Counted from the first letter of the stretch, positions 8,408 to 17,082 are shown. The stretch: DNA of 64,000 nucleotides from Mycolicibacterium wolinskyi (GCF_002101965.1 NZ_LQQA01000029.1:124001-188000), one strand, 5' to 3'. Numbers and translations are program-made. Notes: generated by a model not told the origin, from the letters alone.

Positions 8408-9523
8408 TTACCCGGTCGTGAAGGTGCCGAAGAGCACCGCGGCGAGTCCGAGTGCGACGACGATGTTGACGATCGTCGCCGATGCGAACACCGCGACCGG
8501 TCGCCAGCCCGCTTCCCGCAGACCCCGAAGCGAGAACTCGAGTCCGATGGAGACGAACGCGAAGATCAGGAACCAGGTGCGCAGGTCGTTGACGGTTGCG
8601 ATCGCCGCCTTGCCATCGCTCGCGTACTGCAGATACAGCGTGCCGATGATCGATGCGGCTATGAAGCCGAGGACGAATTTCGGGAAGCGGTCCCAGAATT
8701 CGTGGGCGGACGGTCGCGCGTCAGCGGCCGATCTGCGCTCAACCTTCAATGCGAAGTATGCGGTCAGTGCGATCGCCACGATTCCGATGAGCGCGTTCTG
8801 TGTGGTTTTCACGATCGTGGCGATCTGTAGCGCCTCCTCGCCGGCGAGCGCGCCCGCAGCGGCGACTGCCGCAGTGGTGTCGATGTTGCCACCGATCCAC
8901 GCGCCTGCCACGGCATCAGACAGCCCGAAGACGTCCGCCAACCACGGCAGCAGGAAGATCGATGGCAGCGCGAAGGCGATGACAAGCGACGCGGCGTACG
9001 CCAACTGTTCCTTTTTCGCCTGTACCGCTCCCGCGGCGGCGATGGCCGCGCTGACGCCGCAGATGGACACCGCGGATGCGAGTAGGGCCCGCAGTTTGTC
9101 CTCCAGGCCCAGCTTGCCGCCCAACCACCACGTGAACCCGAATACGATCGAAATCAGCAGCAGTGCTTGGATGATCGCCGGGCCAGCGGCGGTCACGAGC
9201 ACTTTGAGGTTGACCGAGGCTCCCAGCAACACAAGACCGGTCTTGATGAAGAACTCGGTGCGGAAGCCTTGGGACAGTGCGTCGCGCAACGCGAGCTTGG
9301 CGAGAACGGCATTTCCGACGAGACCCAAAGCGATTGCGTAAACCGGGAACTCGATGGACTTGGCCACCTTCGCGAACGGTGTGCTCTCAGCCCACTGGGG
9401 CACCTGGGCTTCGAGGAAGCGTGTCGCCGCGCCGAGTGCGACTACGAGAAGTACGCCGGCGACCGCGTATCCGACTCCGAACGATCGTTCCGTTGACCGC
9501 TCATCGGTGCGCTGCTCGGTCAC
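8408..9523 (-). CDS. yeiH: putative sulfate exporter family protein (YeiH/Cons_hypoth698)
   Basis: 371 aa, 10-11 membrane segments, of the YeiH/PSE family of proposed inorganic anion exporters. Conserved blocks: GLVLLGASVNLKVL (about residue 92), SAVSICGVSAAIAAAGA (about 150) and GAWIGGNIDTTAAVAAAG (about 205). The start is GTG overlapping the stop of a 29-codon ORF (GTGA), so the two are translationally coupled. The hydrophobic tail ends at the stop with no cytoplasmic domain. Substrate is unknown; sulfate is a family label, not proven here. Confidence 0.85.
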   Translation of the reverse strand: MTEQRTDERSTERSFGVGYAVAGVLLVVALGAATRFLEAQVPQWAESTPFAKVAKSIEFPVYAIALGLVGNAVLAKLALRDALSQGFRTEFFIKTGLVLLGASVNLKVLVTAAGPAIIQALLLISIVFGFTWWLGGKLGLEDKLRALLASAVSICGVSAAIAAAGAVQAKKEQLAYAASLVIAFALPSIFLLPWLADVFGLSDAVAGAWIGGNIDTTAAVAAAGALAGEEALQIATIVKTTQNALIGIVAIALTAYFALKVERRSAADARPSAHEFWDRFPKFVLGFIAASIIGTLYLQYASDGKAAIATVNDLRTWFLIFAFVSIGLEFSLRGLREAGWRPVAVFASATIVNIVVALGLAAVLFGTFTTG

Positions 9524-9609
9524 GGGATCACACCGCCTGGAATGGCTCCGGCCAGTATCAGTGCCAGCAGGGCAAGGCCGACTAAAACGGCCAGCCAGTC
9601 CTCGTTCAC
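9520..9609 (-). CDS. 29-aa membrane peptide coupled to yeiH
   Basis: A GTG-initiated frame encodes 29 residues beginning VNEDWLAVLVGLALLALI, one hydrophobic helix, and ends in a GTGA overlap with yeiH. From memory, larger members of this exporter family begin with a similar EDWLAV-IGL segment, so this looks like the family's first helix encoded separately. A TANNNT box (TAGCGT) sits 7 nt before the GTG, the spacing of a mycobacterial leaderless promoter, which supports real translation. One TTA codon is present, rare for this GC content. Confidence 0.6.
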   Translation of the reverse strand: MNEDWLAVLVGLALLALILAGAIPGGVIP

Positions 9610-9622
9610 GCGCGACACGCTA
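9610..9622 (-). promoter_or_regulatory. leaderless promoter of the small ORF-yeiH operon
   Basis: Read on the minus strand: TAGCGT (-10, TANNNT type) then seven bases, then the GTG of the 29-codon ORF at 9609. This spacing puts the transcript start on the start codon. No clear -35 was identified. Confidence 0.45.
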
Positions 9623-9669
9623 GGCGCCGAAACGCGGCGCGGGAACGGTTGCGATCAGGGCGAATCGAT

Positions 9670-10374
9670 CTAGGGCGTGAGCGCGTGTGTCAGCGCCGCC
9701 CGTGCCGCGCCGTCATCGCCGTCGATCTCCGACCTGTCGAGGAGGTCGATCCGTTTCCACAGGCCGAGGTAGAGCGTGGCGGCGTCGGAGGTCACCGTCG
9801 CGACCGGTTCCCCGTCTCCGAGGGTCCATTTGTCGCCAGTGTCGTTGGCGCAGAACTGGATCGGTGTGGCGATCGGTTCGGTGCGGCCGAATCGGACCTG
9901 GCGTGGATAGAACACCGACAGCACCTCGTCCACCCCGTCGGCGGCGAACGCCGGATCGAATAGGAGCGGGTCGCTTCCCAAGGCGGTGATGAGGTCCACG
10001 CGATGTATCGCGTGCTCGTGCGCTTGGCGGCGGCCCCAGAACCCGGCCAGCCGGGGCGGCGGCCCGAAGTTCCAGCACGCTTCCTCGGGGCTGATGGCCC
10101 GCATCGCGGTCAGGTAATCCGGGATGCCGTCGACGAAATCGGCGACGGCCCGCGTCGGGTCGGCGGCCGGTTCACGCTCTTGCGCCACCTCGCGGGTGCG
10201 CAGGATCTCGCGGACCCAGCCCTCGACCGACCACAGATGGCCGAGCAGGTCGGCGACGGTCCATCCCGGGCACGTGGGAACCGGTCGGCCGAGGTCACCG
10301 CCCTCGGCCAGCGCGACTGCTTCTATCGCCATCAGGTCGGTGTGCAGCCGGCTCAGAAACTCGTTGTGGTCCAC
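9670..10374 (-). CDS. maleylpyruvate isomerase family mycothiol-dependent enzyme
   Basis: 234 aa protein of the DinB/MDMPI fold. Members use mycothiol, the actinobacterial thiol, and bind a metal through three histidines. Candidate ligands are in GWTVADLLGHLW (about residue 37-48) and HEHAIHRVDL (about 137-146). A C-terminal MDMPI_C-type domain follows (about 160-230). Start is GTG. The gene lies 9 nt downstream of the TetR gene on the same strand and may be co-transcribed. The substrate is unknown. Confidence 0.75.
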   Translation of the reverse strand: MDHNEFLSRLHTDLMAIEAVALAEGGDLGRPVPTCPGWTVADLLGHLWSVEGWVREILRTREVAQEREPAADPTRAVADFVDGIPDYLTAMRAISPEEACWNFGPPPRLAGFWGRRQAHEHAIHRVDLITALGSDPLLFDPAFAADGVDEVLSVFYPRQVRFGRTEPIATPIQFCANDTGDKWTLGDGEPVATVTSDAATLYLGLWKRIDLLDRSEIDGDDGAARAALTHALTP

Positions 10375-10383
10375 CCGTGCAGA

Positions 10384-10986
10384 TTACGGTTCGGCCAGTC
10401 CCCGTAGCAGCACGGCAAGGCCGAATTCGAACGCATCGTCGGCGCGCGCGGGCTTGGGCGCGCCGGTGGCCAACGCCGCCGCGAGCTCGGGTCCGACTTC
10501 GGCACCCGATTCCCAGGGTTCCTCCGGCGCGGCGAGGTCCAGCGCGGAGCCGAGGACGTAATTGTCGAACATCGTGATGATCCGCAGGGTGTCGGCGGGA
10601 TCGAAACCGGCCCGGGCCAGCGTGACGGCAAGCGCGTTGTACATCGTGAACGCCTGAGTGCTGTTCACGGCGTAGAGGGTGAGCAGCGGTATCAGCCGCG
10701 GATAGCGAGCAAAACTGCGCCGGTATGAGCGCATGACATCGGCCACGATGTCGGCCCAGGGCCGGTCGGCGTCGATATCAGGCAGATCCACGTCTGACAT
10801 CGCGCGCTCGCGCAGGAGCTCGACGATCTGTTCACGCCCGGACACATGGTTGTACAGCGACGACGGGCTGACCTTGAGCTTGCGGGCCAGCTCCGGGATG
10901 GTGAACCCGCCGGTCGCGCTCACCAAATCCAATGCTGCAGAAGCAATCCGGTCTGACGACAGGATCGGTATCGACGGACGTCCCAT
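10384..10986 (-). CDS. TetR/AcrR family regulator, divergent from the agmatine operon
   Basis: 200 aa. The helix-turn-helix covers about residues 25-50 (TIPELARKLKVSPSSLYNHVSGREQIVELL), and a TetR_C ligand domain follows. Shine-Dalgarno GGGGGAA precedes the ATG. It is transcribed away from the carbamoylputrescine amidase operon, and the shared 90-bp intergenic region contains a perfect palindrome (11048-11066). The simplest reading is a local repressor responding to a polyamine-like molecule; the ligand is inferred from context only. Confidence 0.85.
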   Translation of the reverse strand: MGRPSIPILSSDRIASAALDLVSATGGFTIPELARKLKVSPSSLYNHVSGREQIVELLRERAMSDVDLPDIDADRPWADIVADVMRSYRRSFARYPRLIPLLTLYAVNSTQAFTMYNALAVTLARAGFDPADTLRIITMFDNYVLGSALDLAAPEEPWESGAEVGPELAAALATGAPKPARADDAFEFGLAVLLRGLAEP

Positions 10987-11047
10987 GGCCGGTTCCCCCT
11001 AGTTTTCGTCCCACCGCTTTACAACACGGTGGTCCTCATCACACAAT

Positions 11048-11066
11048 AAACGAACTGCATTCGTTT
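11048..11066. promoter_or_regulatory. probable TetR operator
   Basis: AAACGAA-CTGCA-TTCGTTT is a perfect 7-bp inverted repeat with a 5-bp spacer, ending 10 nt before the aguB start and overlapping its leader. Placement between the divergent tetR and aguB genes makes it the likely operator for both. Confidence 0.75.
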
Positions 11067-11076
11067 TAGGAGTCTG

Positions 11077-12060
11077 ATGATCACCCTGACGGCCACCGCG
11101 CCCGAACCGCTGTCGCGTACCACTGCGTCTCAGCGGCCGCCGCTGCGAGTAGGGCTCGTGCAACACCGTTGGCGCCCGGACGCCGACGAGCTGGCCAAAG
11201 TGCTGCGTGAGGGCATCGACCGCGCCGCAGGCGCGGGTGCCACCGCGGTGTTTCTTCCCGAGATCACGCTGTTGCGCTACCCGGCAGATACGCCGGCGGG
11301 CCCCAACCCGGGCGACCACGCCGAGGATCTGACCGGCGGGCCGACCTTCGCGCTCGCTGCCGAAGCCGCGCGCGCCAACGGCATCTTCGTGCACGCATCG
11401 CTGTATGAAAAGGCGCCCGCAGCAGACGGTCTCGGCTACAACACGGCCATCCTGGTCTCGCCGTCCGGCGAACTCGTCGGACGCACGCGCAAGATGCATA
11501 TCCCGATCTCGGCGGGTTACTACGAGGACACTTACTTCCGGCCCGGCCCAGCTGACGACAATCCGTACCCTGTCTACAACCCCGAGGGCCTGGGTGCCCG
11601 CCTAGGCATGCCGACCTGCTGGGACGAATGGTTCCCCGAGGTGGCGCGCAACTACTCGCTGGGTGGTGCGGAAATCGTCGTGTATCCGACCGCGATCGGC
11701 TCGGAGCCCGTGTTCCCCGCGTTCGACACCCAGCCGTTGTGGCAGCAGGTGATCGTCGCCAATGGAATCAGCAGCGGCCTGTTCATGGTGGTGCCCAACA
11801 GAACTGGCGACGAGGGCACGGTCTCCTTCTACGGGTCGTCGTTCATCTCCGACCCGTACGGCCGCGTCCTCGTGCAGGCACCGCGCGACGAGGAAGCGGT
11901 ACTGGTCGCCGATCTCGACCTCGATCAGCGGCGGGACTGGCTCGAGCTGTTCCCGTTCCTGCTCACGCGTCGCCCCGACAGCTACGGACCGCTGACCGCA
12001 CCGGTCGACCCGTCCCGTCCGTACGGCGCCGGCCATGCGGCCACCGCGGTCGTCAAATGA
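11077..12060 (+). CDS. aguB: N-carbamoylputrescine amidase-like nitrilase superfamily hydrolase
   Basis: 327 aa carbon-nitrogen hydrolase expected to convert N-carbamoylputrescine to putrescine, CO2 and ammonia. The nitrilase triad is visible: Glu in FLPEITL (about residue 62), Lys in GRTRKMHIP (about 135) and Cys in MPTCWDEWFPE (about 178). The CWDEWFPE block is typical of the carbamoylputrescine branch. Shine-Dalgarno AGGAG is 6 nt before the ATG. Its stop overlaps the next start (ATGA), and agmatine deiminase follows, which supports the substrate. The ~25-residue N-terminal extension is unusual. Confidence 0.85.
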   Translation: MITLTATAPEPLSRTTASQRPPLRVGLVQHRWRPDADELAKVLREGIDRAAGAGATAVFLPEITLLRYPADTPAGPNPGDHAEDLTGGPTFALAAEAARANGIFVHASLYEKAPAADGLGYNTAILVSPSGELVGRTRKMHIPISAGYYEDTYFRPGPADDNPYPVYNPEGLGARLGMPTCWDEWFPEVARNYSLGGAEIVVYPTAIGSEPVFPAFDTQPLWQQVIVANGISSGLFMVVPNRTGDEGTVSFYGSSFISDPYGRVLVQAPRDEEAVLVADLDLDQRRDWLELFPFLLTRRPDSYGPLTAPVDPSRPYGAGHAATAVVK

Positions 12061-13073
12061 CCCGATACGTCATGGCCGCCGAGGGCGTGCCGCAGGATCG
12101 GGTGTGGATGGCCTTTCCCTGTGAGGGCTACTCCCTGGGTGACACCGAGCAGGAGCAGCACGAGGCACGGTCCACCTGGGCTGCGGTCGCACATGCGATC
12201 GTCCAGTTCGAGCCGGTGACGATGCTCGTCGACCCCGCCGAGATGAACGCTGCGAAACAATATGTGTCCCAACAGGTCGAGCTGGTCGAAGCGCCACTGA
12301 ACGACGCCTGGATGCGCGATATCGGCCCGACCTTCGTGCACGCCGCCGACGGATCGGTGGCCGCGGTCGACTGGGTGTTCAACGGGTGGGGCGGCCAGGA
12401 CTGGGCGCGCTGGGATCGCGACGCCAAGATCGGCGCCACCGTAGCGGAGCTGGCCGGGGTCGAGTTGGTGCCATCGCCCCTCGTCAACGAAGGCGGCGGT
12501 ATCCAGGTCGATGGTGAGGGCACCGTACTCGTCACCGAGACTGTGCAATTGGATCCCGGCCGCAATCCGACGGCCACCAAGGCCGACGTCGAGGCGGAGT
12601 TGGCGCGCACCATCGGCGCGACCGATGTGGTGTGGTTACCGCGGGGGTTGACCCGCGACAGTCAGCGGTTCGGAACGCGTGGACACGTCGACATCGTCGC
12701 GGCCTTCACTCAGCCGGGTCGGCTTCTGCTGCACACCCAGCAGGACGAACAGCACCCGGACAACGTGGTGTCCAAGGAGATTCGGTCCGTTCTCGAGGAC
12801 CGGTTCGACGTCGTCGACATGCCGGCTCCCGCGACTCTCACCGACGCCGAGGGGTACGTCGATTACAGCTACATCAACCATCTGGTGGTCAACGGTGGCG
12901 TGATCGCCTGCAGTTTCGACGATCCACGTGATGCCGACGCGGTGGCGATCTTGGCCGAGCAGTACCCGGGCCGGGAAGTGGTCAGTGTCGACGCCCGCCC
13001 GCTGTTCGCGCGTGGCGGCGGAATCCACTGCATCACCCAACAACAACCATCCCCGATAACCACCCGGAGTTAG
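12057..13073 (+). CDS. aguA: agmatine deiminase
   Basis: 338 aa peptidyl-arginine-deiminase-type enzyme that converts agmatine to N-carbamoylputrescine and ammonia, feeding the upstream amidase. Marks of the family: NDAWMRDIGPTF (about residue 81), NEGGGIQVDGEG (about 143), GTRGHVDIVAAF (about 205) and the catalytic cysteine near the C-terminus in RGGGIHCITQQQP (about 325). The ATG overlaps the aguB stop by 4 nt, which fixes the start. Length is slightly shorter than the usual 345-370 aa. With aguB it forms the two-step agmatine-to-putrescine route. Confidence 0.88.
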   Translation: MTRYVMAAEGVPQDRVWMAFPCEGYSLGDTEQEQHEARSTWAAVAHAIVQFEPVTMLVDPAEMNAAKQYVSQQVELVEAPLNDAWMRDIGPTFVHAADGSVAAVDWVFNGWGGQDWARWDRDAKIGATVAELAGVELVPSPLVNEGGGIQVDGEGTVLVTETVQLDPGRNPTATKADVEAELARTIGATDVVWLPRGLTRDSQRFGTRGHVDIVAAFTQPGRLLLHTQQDEQHPDNVVSKEIRSVLEDRFDVVDMPAPATLTDAEGYVDYSYINHLVVNGGVIACSFDDPRDADAVAILAEQYPGREVVSVDARPLFARGGGIHCITQQQPSPITTRS

Positions 13074-13074
13074 T

Positions 13075-14715
13075 GTGAACGCGCGTAATGTGCCGACCGT
13101 GCTCGACACGGCGGCCACCCTCTTTCATGGCGGAACCATCTGGACGCCCATGACGACGCCGACCGATGCGCTGTTGATCGCCGACGGCGTGGTGCGGGCG
13201 ATCGGGGAGCAGGCCAAGGCGCAGCACGCTGACAATCACGTCGATCTCGACGGTGGCTTTCTCATGCCGTCGTTCGGCGACGGGCATGCGCATCCGCTGT
13301 ATGGCGGTCTGGAATCGGCGGGCCCGCCGGTGCGGCAGTGCCAATCGATCGACGAAATAGTGCTGGCCGTCAAGGAATACGCCGCTGCCCATCCCGAGCA
13401 GGAGTGGATCGTCGGCGCATCGTACGACGGGAGCCTGGCGCCCGGCGGCTTGTTCGACGCCCGGTGGCTCGACGCCGCCGTCCCGGATCGCCCGGTTGTG
13501 CTGCGGGCCTGGGACTATCACACCTTCTGGGTCAACTCGGTGGCGTTGCAGCGGGCCGGTATCACGGCCGACACTCCCGAACCGGTGCTCGGCGAGATCC
13601 CGCGCCGCGAGGACGGCTCACCGCTCGGCACGTTGCGCGAATGGGGTGCCACGGATCTGGTCGCGGCGGTGATGCCCGCCCGTGACGAGGCCGTGCGCGT
13701 CGGTGCTCTGGGTACCGCGGCCGACTATTACCTCGCCCACGGTGTGACGTGGGTGCAGGACGCCTGGGTCGAACCCGCCGACGTCGACACTTATGTCGCC
13801 GCGGCCCAGCAGGGTGCGCTGCGCATGCGGTTCAATCTGGCCTTCTATGCCGATCCGCGCCATTTCGATTCGCAGGTCAAGCAATACGCGGCGGCCCGGG
13901 ACCGCGTACAGGCGGCCGGGTCGCCGTTGCTGACCGCGCAGACGGTGAAGTTCTTCGCCGACGGCGTCGTGGAGAACGAGACCGGTGCCCTGCTGGCACC
14001 GTACTGTTCGGGCCTGCACAACCACGGCATGCAGTTGTGGGAGGGCGATTCGCTCGCCCAGGCGGCGCGCCGGGTCGATGAACTGGGCATGCAGATCCAC
14101 ATTCACGCGATCGGCGACGCCGCGGTGCGCCAGGCCCTGGATGCCATCGAATACGTTGTGCGGCAGAATGGTCCGCGTGACCGCCGCCCGGTCATCGCGC
14201 ACGCGCAACTGGTGGATGACGACGACATCGGCCGGTTCGCCGAATTGGGCGTGATCCCGAACATGCAGCCGTTGTGGGCGCAGATGGATGCGTTGATGAC
14301 GGTGCTCACCATCCCGCGCCTCGGGCCGGAACGGTCCGACAAGCAATACCGGATGCGCACGCTGGAGAACTCCGGCGCGGCACTGGCTTTCGGCTCGGAC
14401 TGGCCGGTGTCGTCCGGTGCACCGCTCGACGGCATCGCCGTCGCGGTCTCCCGGCGTACTGCCGAAGGCGATCCGGCGGGTGGCTGGACGCCCGATGAGA
14501 TCTTGCCGATCGAGCCTGCCCTCGCGTCCTACACCGGCGCGGTTGCGTTCCAGGCATTCGCCGAGGCGGACTGGGGCCGGATCACGCCGGGCGCGAGTGC
14601 CGACCTGGTGTGGCTGGACCGTGACCCGCGCACCGTGTCCCCGCTGGAGTTGCCTGCGGTGCAGGTTCGTGCGACCTATTTGCAGGGCCGCCAGGTCTAT
14701 TCGGCCGCGGATTGA
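13075..14715 (+). CDS. metal-dependent amidohydrolase, YtcJ-like
   Basis: 546 aa amidohydrolase_3 (YtcJ) family member. It begins with the usual beta domain (FHGGTIWTPM, then LIADGVVRAIGE) and the metal-binding motif FGDGHAHP (about residue 63-70). Further ligands lie in QIHIHAIGD (about 342) and a late FGSDWPVSSG (about 440). It starts with GTG 1 nt after the aguA stop, so it is the third gene of the agmatine operon. The substrate is unknown; a polyamine-derived amide or lactam fits the neighbours but is inference. Confidence 0.82.
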   Translation: MNARNVPTVLDTAATLFHGGTIWTPMTTPTDALLIADGVVRAIGEQAKAQHADNHVDLDGGFLMPSFGDGHAHPLYGGLESAGPPVRQCQSIDEIVLAVKEYAAAHPEQEWIVGASYDGSLAPGGLFDARWLDAAVPDRPVVLRAWDYHTFWVNSVALQRAGITADTPEPVLGEIPRREDGSPLGTLREWGATDLVAAVMPARDEAVRVGALGTAADYYLAHGVTWVQDAWVEPADVDTYVAAAQQGALRMRFNLAFYADPRHFDSQVKQYAAARDRVQAAGSPLLTAQTVKFFADGVVENETGALLAPYCSGLHNHGMQLWEGDSLAQAARRVDELGMQIHIHAIGDAAVRQALDAIEYVVRQNGPRDRRPVIAHAQLVDDDDIGRFAELGVIPNMQPLWAQMDALMTVLTIPRLGPERSDKQYRMRTLENSGAALAFGSDWPVSSGAPLDGIAVAVSRRTAEGDPAGGWTPDEILPIEPALASYTGAVAFQAFAEADWGRITPGASADLVWLDRDPRTVSPLELPAVQVRATYLQGRQVYSAAD

Positions 14716-14725
14716 GAGGAATGAC

Positions 14726-16069
14726 ATGTCGAACACCACGGAGGTGACCGAGGGGCAGTTGCGCCGGGCGCTCGGCCTGCCGTCATTGGTCTTGTTCGGT
14801 CTGGTGTACATGGTGCCGCTCACGGTGTTCACCACCTACGGCATCGTCACGCAGACCAGTGGCGGACGCCTTCCGCTCGCCTACCTGGTGACTTTGGCGG
14901 CGATGGTGTTCACCGCGCGCTCCTACGCCAGGATGGCCGTCGCGTATCCCGTTGCGGGGTCGGCATACACGTATACCCAGAAGTCGTTCGGCGCCCCGGT
15001 GGGTTTCCTCGCCGGCTGGTCGCTGATGCTGGACTATCTGTTCTTGCCGATGATCAACTACCTCGTCATCGGCATCTATCTGGAGGCCGCGTTCTCGGCC
15101 GTACCGGCGTGGATCTTCATCCTCATCGCGATCGCGATCGTGACGGTGCTCAACATCGTCGGCATCGTGTCGGTGGCCCGCGCGAACTTCGTCATCATCG
15201 CGATCCAGGCGATTTTCATCGTCACGTTCCTGGTGCTGGCGTGCTCGAAGGTGTTCGGCCTCGGCACCGTTGACCTGGCCGCGCCGTTCACCGGCGACGG
15301 TACCGCGCCCGGGTTCAGCCCGATCTTCGCCGGTGCGGCGATCCTGTGCCTGTCGTTCCTGGGCTTCGACGCGGTGTCGACCCTGTCGGAAGAAGCCAAG
15401 GACCCCAAACGGACTGTCCCGCAGGCCATCATGATCGCCACCGTGGTGTCGGGCCTCATCTTCGTCGTGCTGTCCTACCTCGGGCAGCTCGTCTTCCCGT
15501 CCAACGAGTTCGCCGATGTGGACTCCGGATCCCTCGACGTGATGGTGACCGCGGGTGGTCAGTTCCTCGAAACCTTCTTCACCGCCGCGTATGTGGCAGG
15601 CGCACTGGGGTCCGCGATCACGTCGCAGGCCTCGGTGGCCCGCATCCTGTACGCGATGGGGCGTGACGGCATTCTGCCCCGATCGATATTCGGCTACGTA
15701 TCACCGCGGTATTCGACTCCGGTGTACGCGATCCTCGTGGTGTCGGTGGTCTCGTTGCTGGCCGTCGTGATCGATCTGGCCACCATGGCGTCGCTCGTCA
15801 GTTTCGGTGCACTCGTGGCGTTCTCGGTCGTCAACCTGTCGGTCATCAAGCATTACTACGTCGACAAACGCGAACGGACGGGAGCGCAGGTGATCGGTAG
15901 TCTGGTGTTGCCGCTGATCGGCTTCCTGCTCACCGTGTGGCTGTGGACGAGCCTGTCCGGTCTGACCCTCATCATCGGTTTGTGTTGGCTGGCAGTGGGA
16001 TTCGTGTGGCTGGCCGGGGTCACCCGCGGGTTCCAGCAACCGACCCCGGTGCTGGACATGAAGGAGTAG
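14726..16069 (+). CDS. APC superfamily amino acid/polyamine permease
   Basis: 447 aa, about 12 membrane helices, amino acid-polyamine-organocation transporter. The N-terminal helix LVLFGLVYMVPLTVFTTYGI and the block FLGFDAVSTLSEEAKDPKRTVP (about residue 205-225) are family hallmarks. Shine-Dalgarno GAGAGG sits 6 nt before the ATG. It is the last gene of the agmatine operon and plausibly imports agmatine or a related amine. Confidence 0.87.
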   Translation: MSNTTEVTEGQLRRALGLPSLVLFGLVYMVPLTVFTTYGIVTQTSGGRLPLAYLVTLAAMVFTARSYARMAVAYPVAGSAYTYTQKSFGAPVGFLAGWSLMLDYLFLPMINYLVIGIYLEAAFSAVPAWIFILIAIAIVTVLNIVGIVSVARANFVIIAIQAIFIVTFLVLACSKVFGLGTVDLAAPFTGDGTAPGFSPIFAGAAILCLSFLGFDAVSTLSEEAKDPKRTVPQAIMIATVVSGLIFVVLSYLGQLVFPSNEFADVDSGSLDVMVTAGGQFLETFFTAAYVAGALGSAITSQASVARILYAMGRDGILPRSIFGYVSPRYSTPVYAILVVSVVSLLAVVIDLATMASLVSFGALVAFSVVNLSVIKHYYVDKRERTGAQVIGSLVLPLIGFLLTVWLWTSLSGLTLIIGLCWLAVGFVWLAGVTRGFQQPTPVLDMKE

Positions 16070-16089
16070 ACCCCGGCCGGCTACGAGTG

Positions 16090-16509
16090 TCAGGCCACGT
16101 TCAGCGTGACGTCGACGTTGCCGCGGGTGGCCTTCGAGTAGGGGCACACCTGGTGTGCATCGTCGACGATCGCCTGCGCGGTCTCGCGATCGACGCCGGG
16201 GATGGTGACGTTGAGCCGCGCCTGAAGTGAGAACGCCCCGTCGGTGTTGAGAAGATCGACTTCGGCGTCGACGGCGGTGTCGGCGGGCAGCTTCACATTG
16301 TGCTTACCGGCGGTCAAGCCCATGGCGCTGAGGAAGCACGCAGACCAGCCGGCGGCGAACAGCTGCTCCGGGTTGGTGCCCGAACCATTTCCACCCGGCG
16401 GGGTCAACTGGATGTCGAGGTTGCCGTCCGAGCTGTAGGACTCGCCCTGACGTCCACCAGTGGTGTGGGTCTTGGCGGTGTAGACGACATTCTCGGTCTG
16501 CGTGGCCAT
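16090..16509 (-). CDS. ohr: organic hydroperoxide resistance peroxidase (Ohr)
   Basis: 139 aa OsmC/Ohr thiol peroxidase that reduces organic hydroperoxides in the cytoplasm. The two catalytic cysteines are C58 (GWSACFLSAM) and C122 (HQVCPYSKA), with the conserved Arg in TGGRQGES (residue 20) and Glu in NPEQLFA (about 49). Full length for the family. It is divergent from a MarR-type OhrR across a 117-bp region with two matching palindromes, the classical arrangement. Confidence 0.95.
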   Translation of the reverse strand: MATQTENVVYTAKTHTTGGRQGESYSSDGNLDIQLTPPGGNGSGTNPEQLFAAGWSACFLSAMGLTAGKHNVKLPADTAVDAEVDLLNTDGAFSLQARLNVTIPGVDRETAQAIVDDAHQVCPYSKATRGNVDVTLNVA

Positions 16510-16533
16510 GTTGGTCTCCTGTTCATCTTTTAG

Positions 16534-16555
16534 TCGGATCCGATTGAATCGGATG
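16534..16555. promoter_or_regulatory. OhrR operator 1
   Basis: TCGGATCCGATTGAATCGGATG, a palindromic block that is the inverse copy of the one at 16593-16614 apart from its central base. It lies close to the ohr start, so OhrR binding there would block ohr. Confidence 0.75.
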
Positions 16556-16592
16556 CGTTAGACATTAACACCGAAACCCGCGATGTCAATCC

Positions 16593-16614
16593 CATCCGAT
16601 TGAATCGGATCCGA
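16593..16614. promoter_or_regulatory. OhrR operator 2
   Basis: CATCCGATTGAATCGGATCCGA, the inverted partner of operator 1. It abuts the TATAAT box (16615-16620) of ohrR, so bound OhrR would repress its own gene. Confidence 0.75.
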
Positions 16615-16620
16615 TATAAT
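16615..16620 (+). promoter_or_regulatory. -10 box of leaderless ohrR promoter
   Basis: A consensus TATAAT ends directly before the ATG at 16621 and 6 nt before the GTG at 16627. No Shine-Dalgarno is present. A transcript initiating about 7 nt downstream would start at the GTG, which is why that start is preferred. Confidence 0.6.
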
Positions 16621-16626
16621 ATGGGT

Positions 16627-17082
16627 GTGACAACCAAGAGTCCGCGCTTGGCCGACTTCATGTGCTTTGCGATCTATTCGGCGAACCTCGCCTACGGCAA
16701 GGCGTACAAGCCCATCCTCGAGCCCAAAGGCGTCACGTACACGCAGTACATCGTGCTGGTCGCCTTGTCCGAAGAGGATCACCAGACGGTCGGCAGCCTC
16801 GGCGAGAAGCTGTTCCTGGAGTCCAACACCTTGACCCCGATCCTCAAGAAGCTCGAATCGCTCGGTTATGTGACGCGCCAACGAGATCCGAAAGACGAAC
16901 GCCAAGTCGTCATCAGCTTGACCGACGCCGGCCGCGCGCTTCGCGAACAGGCGCTGGAGATGGACCTTGTCGCCGCGACCGGGCTCTCGCTCGACGAACT
17001 CAAGACCATGCAGCGCGGTGTCGCGGCACTACGGGACAACCTGCGTAAGCACGTGCAGGAAGGTGCCGCTACTCCGGAATGA
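16627..17082 (+). CDS. ohrR: MarR family organic hydroperoxide sensor/repressor OhrR
   Basis: 151 aa MarR-type repressor of ohr. It has a single cysteine, in the N-terminal helix (DFMCFAIYSANLAYG, C13), the position of the peroxide-reactive cysteine of OhrR. The winged helix spans about residues 50-100 (LGEKLFLESNTLTPILKKLESLGYVTRQRDPKDER). With only one Cys it belongs to the one-cysteine class, which would need a low-molecular-weight thiol to finish oxidation. The last 14 nt overlap the convergent MFS-USP gene. An ATG 6 nt upstream is an alternative start. Confidence 0.9.
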   Translation: MTTKSPRLADFMCFAIYSANLAYGKAYKPILEPKGVTYTQYIVLVALSEEDHQTVGSLGEKLFLESNTLTPILKKLESLGYVTRQRDPKDERQVVISLTDAGRALREQALEMDLVAATGLSLDELKTMQRGVAALRDNLRKHVQEGAATPE

